Assembly: GCA_014804795.1 (NCBI GenBank)
Contig: JAAUZC010000036.1
Location: forward strand, 124,001-188,000
Direction: 5' to 3'
DNA: 64,000 nucleotides
Source of the DNA: Lachnospiraceae bacterium
GTDB taxonomy: Bacteria; Bacillota; Clostridia; Lachnospirales; Lachnospiraceae
Part shown: piece after piece, positions 1 through 10,700 of the stretch
How positions within the stretch are numbered: the stretch's first letter is position 1
Layout of the letters: every line of letters starts with the position of its first letter
Notes under the pieces: generated by a model
Seen by the model: only the letters and a program-made list of their open reading frames with translations
What the model was told of the DNA's origin: nothing
The model's database searches: none
Translations under genes and position numbers: made by a program

Positions 1-1
1 G

Positions 2-1264
2 CATCTTGAAGATTCTGATGCGTCATCAGAGGATGCGGCTTATCAGATAGAATATTTTGTCGCAGATAAGGATGCGCAGGTGATGGGCGGCCTGCCTGCC
101 GATTGGAAACAAAACGGCGGAGAGAGGCCGGAATTGAATTCTGAGAAAGGAATTTATATCAGTAAAGAGCCGGATGCGATGACCGGTAATCTGAGATCAG
201 CAATTTATGTGCTGAATCAGCTGGGCAGTCCTTTCAATGCAGAGCAGGCCGGAAGAATGCTGTGGTACAGAGTCCGCGAGGTATCGAACAGTAAAATCAG
301 TTCGCCTTGGACTGTGTGGGAGAGCATTACATTACCGAAAGTGCTGCTTGAGCCTGTGGTGATACCGGAGGGTCAGACAGCTGATAGGGAATGCGTATAT
401 ACAATAAACGGAGTGGAAAATGAGGCCAATGTAATAACAATGCGCCAGCCTAAACTTGGTTTTGCTCCTGTTCTGTTTGCTAAGGGATATGCGATCAATA
501 TTACGGAGGCCGATAGAATAAAGCATGAGTTTAACGAAACTAACGGTCAGATAGAGGAGAAAGAAGTGCCGGGCGCACAACACAGCTATACGTTGGAAAA
601 GACAGCATCGCCGGAAGGAGCAGAGTCACTTGTTCTGAAAGAGGGTGGCACAGAGATTGAGGTGGAATTTGAGGAAACATCTGCGAGCGGTGAGACAATC
701 CGGACCTTTAAACCGTTGTATACGATTGAGCACAGTTTCAAAATACAGGGTGGAACCGGTACATCAATTTATGCGATCACAACATCGGCGCGGCTTTGTT
801 ACAGTATAAAGAATGGCACGATACAGGAAATCTGGCTGGAGCTGCCGGATGGCGAGACTTTGGCGGATGATGGCACCTCAGTCAGCAGCAATTCGTTTAT
901 CGGTACGGCGACGGCGGATATTACAGTGATACCGCCCGACCCGGATAGATATGTTGTAAATGAGCTGACAAGATGGCAGAGGGATGCAACGAACACAGAG
1001 GAAATCAAGATCACAAATGAAAGTGTGGAGAGCACCTCGATAGCGGTTGCGGGTTATTTTGAAGACGAGTTGAACATGCAGCAGCTGAGTGATCAGGCAC
1101 TGCAATTGTTTGGACTGAGCAGGTTGCCGGAAGAGGAACTGCAGGAAGAAGCGGAGAAAGAGGAATCGGATTCAGAAAAGAGCGACGTGTCAGGAAATAA
1201 TGTGTTCGACAGCAACAATGACATTAGTGATGCGAAAAACCAGCGCGACCCAAGCGAATTTTGA
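2..1264 (+). CDS. C-terminal part of a giant pilin-adhesin paralogue (5' end outside window)
   Basis: The frame is open from base 2, so the start lies before the window; 420 residues are visible. They align throughout with the last ~415 residues of the complete 3165-aa protein at 1705-11202, including shared stretches such as DAAYQIEYFVAD, GIYISKEPDA and ITVIPPDPDRYVV. The two genes are therefore a tandem duplication. The visible part is beta-rich and threonine/glutamate-rich, with no membrane segment, and ends in an acidic tail (about residues 370-405) resembling the paralogue's tail. The last ~12 residues differ completely from the paralogue, which could mean a small frameshift near the stop. 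Whether this copy also starts with a prepilin leader and GLUG repeats cannot be seen here. By homology it is probably an exported, pilus-associated surface protein. Confidence 0.85.
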   Translation, partial: HLEDSDASSEDAAYQIEYFVADKDAQVMGGLPADWKQNGGERPELNSEKGIYISKEPDAMTGNLRSAIYVLNQLGSPFNAEQAGRMLWYRVREVSNSKISSPWTVWESITLPKVLLEPVVIPEGQTADRECVYTINGVENEANVITMRQPKLGFAPVLFAKGYAINITEADRIKHEFNETNGQIEEKEVPGAQHSYTLEKTASPEGAESLVLKEGGTEIEVEFEETSASGETIRTFKPLYTIEHSFKIQGGTGTSIYAITTSARLCYSIKNGTIQEIWLELPDGETLADDGTSVSSNSFIGTATADITVIPPDPDRYVVNELTRWQRDATNTEEIKITNESVESTSIAVAGYFEDELNMQQLSDQALQLFGLSRLPEEELQEEAEKEESDSEKSDVSGNNVFDSNNDISDAKNQRDPSEF

Positions 1265-1349
1265 TGAAGTTCCGACAAAAATCTCAATTACCGGAGCAAA
1301 TAAAGTAAATTTCGTGCGGAACTCAAAACAGATATGCCATAAAAGAAAG

Positions 1350-1448
1350 AACTGCCGCAAAATAGAAGGATAGCGCAATATATGGTTATAAATCAGAGGA
1401 TGTTTGTACTATATATTGTATAAATCGGTTTTTGCGGCAGTTTTTTTG
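1350..1448 (+). terminator. Large stem-loop terminator after the first giant gene
   Basis: A perfect 13-bp inverted repeat (AACTGCCGCAAAA at 1350-1362 and its complement at 1430-1442) runs into a T-rich tract. Inside the loop a second 8-bp inverted repeat (CAATATAT at 1376-1383, ATATATTG at 1411-1418) gives a nested hairpin. It separates the two giant paralogues, so the second is probably transcribed from its own promoter. The rest of the 1265-1704 gap shows no gene; I see no convincing -35/-10 pair or riboswitch there. Confidence 0.7.
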
Positions 1449-1704
1449 TTGAAATTTATCATTTTCTTATTCAATTTGGCAGAACTTTCTTGTGTTGCTT
1501 TGGGGGAAATCTTACAAAAACCTATTGCAAAATGATGCTTTTGTTGGTAAACTATAACCAATTCATAATTAATTTAAAGACAGGAGCAGATTGGCAGCTT
1601 TAAAAAGAATATTATCCTACTAAAGTCAGCAGTACATATTTTTGGGGGTAATTTTTTATTTGCAAAAAGTGGCAGTCGCTATGTCGATTTGGTTGTAAAG
1701 TGGT

Positions 1705-4700
1705 ATGAGGGTATTGAGAAAGAAGCATAAGTTCTTGAGAAACAATATAGGCTTTACGCTTACAGAGCTGATTGTTACGTTAGCGGTCAGCGCTGTTTTG
1801 CTGTCTGTAGCAGTGGCGGGGATTGTCGCATGGGTGCACCATGCGGATTTTGTGCGCAATGAAAACTATGCGGAAACGATCTACTATGCGGCGCAGTCCG
1901 AACTGACCAGATACCGCGGCAACGGCCAGCTCGCAGAACTGGCGGATTATGTCACGAAAAATGATTTGAAGGTTCCAGTTGAAGAGATAGCCCCGGAAAT
2001 TGGAGTAGATTATAAAGACAGATTATATTATCTGAAGAAAGATGCCGGAGCTGTAGGCGAAAATGATCCTCTGGGGAAGTGGCTTTCGGATTATATTTAT
2101 GACGGCAGTATTATGGAGGGCGCCATCTGTATAGAGTTTGACCCTATGGACGGCACGGTTTATTCTGTCAGCTACAGTGACAGAAATGTCGGTTTTACAT
2201 ATGATGAGGAGAATACAGCGGGAGAAAAAGTTTCTCTGCTGAAACGTGCGGAGAATATACGAGAAAAAGATCGCTGGGGATATTACAGTGTGGAATTATC
2301 GGAAGCGGCTCCGAGTGCAGTCGGAAAGACAAGAGTGGATCGTATCGAACTGGTCAATGCGGAACAGCTTTACCTCAGGTGGTCGCTGCCGCAGCGTTAC
2401 AGAGAAATCAGGGGATTTTTGTCTTATACGATAGAGATTTATGAAAAAGCGCAGACCACAGGAGAAGCGGATGAGTTAAAGTATACTTTCACTGTAAAGG
2501 GAAGCGAGCTGAAAGAAAAGGGAAGCGAAGACAGTATCACACAGAATATCGGGCAGTATATCATCACCTGTAAGGATGCCGGGCCGGATAACAAAGGCGA
2601 CTTTGATTTTATAGCATACATGGACGAAAGCGGAGAAATGTATCTTGTGCTTGACTCCATTGATTACGGTGTGGCCCCGGAGAAGTTAGGGGAGATTACA
2701 CCGTTTAATACGGATGTATTCAGAAATTCTGCCAGTGTCCTGCAGCTTTTTGCGGAACCGGAGGATATCTATGTAAAACTGCAGGCATCGGGCAAACTTT
2801 ATAAGGCCAGCGCGAAGAAGCAGAGCAATACCTCCAATACGATGTTCGCTTCTATGAAAGAGACGGGAACAGAGTATGCTTATGAGATAAAGAATGCAAG
2901 ACATTTATATAATATCCGTTACCGCGAGTGGGAAAATGGCCAGGTTGCGGATGCGAGCAAGCTGTATTACCGGCAGATTGCGGATATTGTCTGGTTATCG
3001 GATGATGAAAAACTTTTTCATAGTACGGGTACATCGGAGATAAAAATGAATGCCCTGCAAGATACGGATAAGTGTATACCGGCGGACGGAACAGCGGCGG
3101 TTCCTTATTTCCCTGCGATTCCTTTATTAATGGGGAATTCTACACTGGAAGTGCCGGGGAGCAGAGCTTATGAACTGATGAATTTTGTACTGTATCAGAG
3201 AAACCCAGCCGAAAATGGGACGGAAGAGTTGGCCGCAGGAGAGACGGGAAAACTCGGCATTATAGCGGAAAACAAAGGAATCATACAAAAATTGACGGTT
3301 ACCGATATGAGAGCGCAGGGCTATGAGAATGTCGGGGCAGTCTGCGGCGTGAACAAGGACGAAGGAAAAGTCTGGAACACAACTGTATCGGGAAAGGTGA
3401 CCGGCACAGAGAACGTGGGAGGTCTTGTCGGATTAGATAAGACAACATCCGGGGTTTCGGCAAGTCCGGATCTTGATGTGAGTGCTTATAAAAATCTGAC
3501 CAACTACGCGGAGGTTACCGGAACCGGGGGAAAGATCGGCGGTATTGTCGGTACTTTAAGAGAGGATGGTCAGGTATATCTGTGTGAAAATTACGGCGCT
3601 GTGAAGGGAACAGAAACCTGCACGGTGTATATCGGCGGCATCAGCGGCTATAATAAAGGCCTTGTGCAGAATTGCCTCAGCGCGCCGGATGACGCGCCGG
3701 CAAGAAAAGATAACGGAGAGCTGCAACAGGCGGCATTGAAAGGCATTTTTGTGGGCGGCATTGTCGGCTGCAATGATGGCGGTGTAATCAAAAACAGCGG
3801 TACGGAAAAAGAAAGCAAAAATCTTACCGGGAAGCGCAGTGATTCTTATATTATCGGTTATCGCTATGTAGGCGGCATTGTCGGTTATAATAATGGGAGG
3901 ACCGATAGTGGTGAGGATAGAACAACAGTGGGAACGCTGGTAAATACTGACTCCGGAAAGACGAACAAAGCCAATGTGGTCGGCCACGATTATGTGGGCG
4001 GTATTGTCGGCGCGAATGGAAGGATTAAAGATTCTGTAAACATTGTTGAAAATATTAAATCGCTTACGCCTGAGCAAAAAAAGTGGTTTGAAAAATGTGA
4101 GATAGAAGAAAACTATTCTGATCGAATACTGGTGCAGGGCTGGACGAATGAAGGACTCGTGGAGGCAGTAGGGTCTTATGATTCTGAAAATGTGTATGAT
4201 GCCGAGGGATTTTATGCGGGCGGAATAGCAGGCTACAATGCGGGCGATTTGACGAACTGTACTACCAGGATCAACACCTCTTCAGGAGGGGCTCAGGAGC
4301 TGATAGAACAGGTGCGTTTATACGGAGAGAACGCTTCTTATGTGGGCGGTGTCACCGGTTATAACGTGGGCTATATTTCTAATGATGGAAGCGGGACAGT
4401 TTCCGTCAATAGTGTAGTATCCGGTAAAAAGTATGTGGGAGGCATCGTCGGCTATAACGGAACAGCAGCTGCTGGCACGGAAAAAAGCGGTAAAATTGAG
4501 AATTACGCGCTGTCGGGCGGCTATATTTCCGGCGAAGCTTACGTGGGCGGCTATGCAGGCCTTAATACAACGGAAAATCTGTTGGGGGACAGTAATATTC
4601 TTTCTGCCAATCCCAATGAGGTGACGGCGGATTATTTCGCGGGCGGCGTGATGGGTGCCCTGATCGTGGTACCTGAAAATAATGCGGATATAACAGTAAA

Positions 4701-7700
4701 CTGTGCAACGAATAATTTCTTCGGCAGTGTAACGGCAGAAAATGCCTTTGCGGGCGGTTATGTGGGGTATACACAGCTTTTAAGGACAGGAGAAAATGCA
4801 AAAGTAAGGGCTGAGGCTTTATATGGAAAAGTGGAGGATGAGTCCATAAGAGAAAATATAAAGTCGGAAGACGCAGGAAAAAGGCAGGAAGCATTACAGG
4901 AACTGGCGGAAACGGTATTGGATGAACGTCGGGAGCCGGGAATCGACAACACGGAGCGCAGATTTAAGTTTGCATCGGGCGAAAGCAGTTTTGCATCGGT
5001 GAAAGCATCCGTTTTCGCGGGTGGCGTTATCGGCGGCAACGACTGGAATACGGGGCTGTTATTGGAGAACATATATAACAGAGTACGGGTAACGGGAACG
5101 GACTGTGTGACTTATGGCTACATCAGCGAGGCTAAAAACACTAAGGAAGGCATCGAGAAACAAGATACATTCTCTTTTGCCGGAGGCATCATTGGATTGG
5201 TTACGCCGAAGGCAGAAATCGTTTCCTGCAGCAACAAAAATGCCGGAGGTGTGGACGGAAATGGTACATACTTGGGCGGTATTGCGGAGGTGAATCTGGG
5301 AACGATCCGTGACTGTACGGTGCATTCTGTCAGTGGTAAAAGCTATTACGGCGGCATAGCAGGGCTGAATACAAATGATGGAAGAATTGAGAACTGTGAG
5401 TTAGACGGTCAGATTAGCGGTGAGAGCTATCTGGGCGGTATTGTGGTATGTAATGAAAGCTTTATTGATAATTGTACAGTAGGTAACTACAGTTCAGGAA
5501 ATGAGAGCGCGGTCATTGGGACCGGAGAATATATAGGCGGTATTGCGGCGGTCAGTCGGGTGAAATCGGTGACCGTAAACGGGGGAACGACATTTAAGGA
5601 TAATGAAATAAAAGGTTGCTCAGTGACTTCTAATATCGGCGCAGAGAATCAGGGAGAAGCTGTCGGCGGTCTGATCGGAAGATATGAAGGAGGAACTCTG
5701 AGTTACTGCAGTGTTTGGGAAGGTACCATTTCCGGACTTGACCGTGTCGGAGGAATTGCCGGAGAGATTTACGCCGATTTAGATGTGAAAGCGGCAGAGG
5801 ACAATAGAAGAGTTTCCAATGAAGCGGATATACATGCCGTAGGGGTAGCGGGCGGTGTCGGAGGATATCTGAAGGAAGGCAAGTCTGTCGTTCGATGTCA
5901 GAATTCAGGTACAGTCAGATCAATGCAGGAGATGGCAGGGGGAATTGTGCCCGAGGTGAAGACCGGCAGCACGGTGAGCGACTGTATGAATAGCGGAAGC
6001 GTTGAAGCGACACGCAGTCTGGCAGGCGGCATTACGGCCGAAAATAATGGCACAATAGAAAGCTGCGCCATGACAGACGGAACCACAGGGGAACCTGTAA
6101 TAACCGGAGTCGATGCCATTGGCGGCATTGCCGGGGAAAACAGAGGAATTATCAGCGAATGCAGAATCAGCGGTGCCGTAACGGTTCGTGATATCAATGC
6201 ATCCGGCAAAGTTCGGGCGATCGGCGGTATTGTCGGCAGGAATACAGGAACAATTTCAGATTCAGTGGCAGAAGTTGTTAAGGAAAAATGGCCGATGGTT
6301 ACTACTTTGTCGAATGGCAGCTGTTTGGGCGGTATAGCAGGTACGAACGGCACTGATCAGGGAGAGATCAAAGGCGGTAGTTTAAATATTAAAGTAACTT
6401 TGGATGAAGATAAGCAGGGTTCTGTCGGCGGCGCTGCAGGCGCCAATGGCGGTCAGATCAGCGGAGTTACATTCTCGGGCATAGTGACCGGAACATCCGG
6501 CAGCCAGTATGGGACGGGCGGTATTGCAGGCCGGAATGAACTGATGGATAAAGTGGGCAGTATATCGGACTGTACACTGGATGGCAGTACACAGGGCAGA
6601 GGTATCGTAACGGCTGTTTCCAGAGACACGAGCTTCGGCGGTTATAAAGAAACTTTAAAAGGCGTCTATGTAGGCGGTATCTGCGGTGTAAATCCGGAAA
6701 ATGGAAGCATCGTGAACTGTTCTTTGAGAGGTAATTGCGAAGTATACGGAGATTACGGGTATGTGGGCGGTATTGTAGCTTATAACTATGGCAGACTGGA
6801 AAATAGCGGGGCGGAGACGGTCTCTGCTGTTGGTACACCGGAAATCAGGAATGCGGGCAGCGCAGGAGCGGCATGTGTTATAGGCGGTATTGTCGCTTGT
6901 AATGATGCTTCCGGGGTTCTGGAGAACTGCCATACCGGTGCAGGATGGAAAATTGAAAATACGGAAAATGTGAATGCAACCCCGGGGTTATTTCCTACCG
7001 GCGGCATTATAGGCTGCAATAAGTCTGTTCGCGACCAGAAAAATCTGACAAATTATGCCAGTGTAAACGGAAACCATATAACCGGCGGCATTATAGGACA
7101 ACAGTTTACGGAACTGAGAGGCGGTTTTACAATAACGAATTGCGAAAACCACGGACCGGTAAGCGGCGCAGCGGCAGGTGCGGGGGGAATCATTGCCGAC
7201 TGGCGCTATAAAGGCGGTAATGTGCGGGAATGCATTAATTACGGGCAGGTGTCCGGTGGAAGCGGGACAGCAGGCGGTATTCTCGCAACCGGATATTCGT
7301 CTGAACGGATTTCGATAACCTTTGAGAGATGCGGCAATGAGGGAGATATTGTAAATAGTGGTGCCAGTAGTGCAGGGGGGATTATGGGGGTCTATAATTC
7401 TCACGGTACTACACTGGATATTATTATTACGGACTGTTATAATGCGGCGGTAATTCAAAATACAAGCAGTGGTGTCAGCGCAGGGATTTTTGCCGCTAGT
7501 AACGGCCCTAACAATCATTTGAATCTGACGATCAGCCGCTGTGTCAACTACGGGAGAGGATCAGATTCGGGACGAAATTTTGCAGGGATTGCGAGTAAGG
7601 GAAATGCCGATAACATTGTAAAAGTACAGCAGTGTCTGAATGTGGGAGAATACTCTGCAAATCAGACGCCAATGGTATATGGTTATACAGTGACGGCCGA

Positions 7701-10700
7701 TAATTATTATTTTGGGCATAAAAGTATTACTGTTAATAGCGGAGCAACAAAGGTGGCGGAGCATGACGAAGATTCTGGTGTTTTCAATACCGATGGCTGT
7801 TCAACACAGTTTGATGGGAATAGGCAACGGCTGTACCTGTCTGGAAACATCGATGATAAAAACGGTAAATATCTGCAGTTTACGACCGTGAACTATAGTT
7901 ATTCGGATGGCGGCGATAATGCGGCGATTCAGGAATTAAAGAAGGCGTTTAGTTGCGAAAAAGACAGCTACGCATTATTGGTTTACGGCATGAACAGCGG
8001 TGACTTTAAGAAACCTTCCAGTGTCGTCCTGGAGGAAACGGACAATGTTTTCAAGGTGACTTATGTGGGTGATCCGGATGTCTTTTTCTGCACATTCGGC
8101 TATGAACTGGAAATCTTGGGACGTGCAGACGGCAGCACTGAGTGGGTTTCGTTAACGGGGATAAAAGAGATAGACAATCCGGGCCAAAATACCTGGCCAA
8201 TAGCAGAGAATGAGCTGTTTGCCGGGAAAGACCGGAAACAGTACACAGAGCTGAAAGCACGTGTAAGGGCTGTGAAGGCTGCCGGATATGACGAAATTGA
8301 TCCGTTTACCACGGAGAATGGAATAGGTTATTCAGACTGGACAGAATCTGTTCCCTTAACGGCTAAGCCCAAATTGCCCACACCCAGGATTCATTTTGAG
8401 GTAACAAATGAAGGTGGAAGCGGTCAAATAACCGGCTATTGGGTTTTGAGCAATGCGGAAGATTATAAGGAATATGGCACGAACTGGGAGATAGTAATAG
8501 GAAATGTAGGTAATATTAGCAGGCTCAACGCAGACAACCTGAGGAGCCCGAAGGGCCAGGCGTTGTATAGCGGGAACAGGGATTTTACAGTCAATGCGTA
8601 TGCAGAGCCCACAGGAGTGAATAATGCTTACAGCCGATCCGATACTTTTGTGGGGACTCTGTTCGGGCGTACGAAAGATGGTACATTGAGGGCGGTACGT
8701 GCGGATGATTCCACGGGAAGGTTTACCGGGACTAAGGCGGGAGATTTGACCTACCGGTTCAGGATAAAACAAGATACAAGTGAGAACATTAGCGCTACCT
8801 ACATGGCGGAATTCTGGTTTGATGGAAAGAAAATAGGAGAGGGCACGGTATTAGTGCCGCATGGAAATGCAGGGGAGGAGTGTGCGATAGATCTGTCTTT
8901 CCTGGATCAGGAGACTGTACGGGATATTATAGAAAATATTGCTGAAGGAGACGCCGGCAAGACAGTAGAAGTCTGCTTTTATCCATGGGAAATAACTGAT
9001 TTTAAGTATTATGTGACGGATGATCAAACAAAAGAAATAATAAGCAGAACCGTACCGGAAGCGGCAGGACGAACGGCGGGATCCACTGTGTTTAACAGCA
9101 GTTATCAGCATTTTACCCTGAACGGAATGGAAGGATATAAGATGTATCCGACACCGGAAGCGGGTGAGAAGGTTATATCGGAGATAAAGGATGATGGTAC
9201 GATAATTTATACCCTGTACTGGGATGCAAATGCGGGGAATAATGGCACGATAACACCTTTTGGCGGGGATGATTATGATGATGCGGAATATGCAGTTACG
9301 GTAGTAGGGAAAAACGGAGATACGGAGGTTCCGTTGTACCAGGGAACAGTAAAAGTGGATAAAAATACGCCGCCTGCAGTGACATTGACAGAAAATAACT
9401 GGAAATATGATCAGCTCGTTCTGAATGTGGAGCGTCTCGGAAAAGAAGCAGTAGGCGGAAGTACCCATTACATCGGTGCATCGACAGAAAAAACATATAA
9501 TATCCCGATTCGTCTGAGCAGCATATCGAAACCGAATGCGAAACTTCGTGACAGGAATACGGTTGTATTTGTGGTTGACTGGGTGAAATCCGTGGAGGAA
9601 GGCGTGAGCGGATACAGGATCATTATGACCGGAAAGAAGGCAGACGGAAGCTCTACCAGGACGTTTACGCGTGTTGTGGAAGGAAAAGATATCGTAAAAG
9701 TAGAGATAGATCTGGATGATCCGCTGTATGAGGAGCTGAGTAAGGCAAAAGAAATAGAATTCTCTGTTGTGGTTCTGAGTGATCCTGATGATACCGGTCA
9801 TCTGGATTCCAGAGAAAGCCGGAAAGAGCACTGTGAGATACCCGAAAGGCTGCCCGCACCGAATGCGACGACGACGCTTAAACATTCGGATGGGACAGAG
9901 GCCGCTGTGGATATCGCTTTACTGCCTGAAAAATTTGCAGAGCTGAGACTGCACCTTGAAAATTCCGGTGCGTCGTTGGAGGATGCGGCTTATCAGATAG
10001 AATATTTTGTCGCGGATGCGAATGCGCAGGCGATGGGCGGTTTGCCGGCCGATTGGAAACAGGACGGCGGAGAAAGGCCGGAGCAGGATTCGGAGAAAGG
10101 AATTTATATCAGTAAAGAGCCGGATGCAACGACCGGTAATCTGAGATCAGCAGTTTACATACTGAATCAGCCGGGCAATCCCTTTAATGCGGAGCAGGCC
10201 GGAAGAATACTGTGGTACAGAGTCCGTGAAGTATCCGAAAGCAAGATAAGTTCTGTGTGGACTAAATGGGAGAAGATCGAATTACCGAAAGTACTGCTTG
10301 AGTCTGTAGTAATAGCGGAAGGCCAGACAGCTGACAGAGAATGCGTATATACATTAAATGGAGAGGCGAAAGCGGAATATGTCATAACAATGCGCCAGCC
10401 TAAACTTGGTTTTACTCCTGTTCCGTTTGCAAAGGGATATGCGGTCGATATTACGGAGGCCAATAGGATAAAGTATGAGATTGACGAAAACGACGGTTCC
10501 GTTATAGAGGTGCCCGTACAGGGCGAATCCCACAGCTATACGCTGGAAAAGGTAACATCACCGGAGGGAGAGTCACTTGTCCGGAAAAAAGGAGAGAATG
10601 ATTTTGAGATTGCGGTGAACTCCGGGGAAACATCTGCGAACGGCGAGATAATATGGACTTTTGCACCGTTATATACGATTGATCACAGTTATACAATACA

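Noticed and set aside
1443..1704. Possible riboswitch (such as cyclic di-GMP type) before the giant pilin gene
   Set aside because: The 260-bp leader shows none of the conserved core bases or paired stems I would need to name a class.
8851..9885. Long open frame on the - strand inside the giant gene
   Set aside because: No ribosome site or recognisable protein, and the + strand frame is clearly coding across it; the same holds for other antisense frames here.
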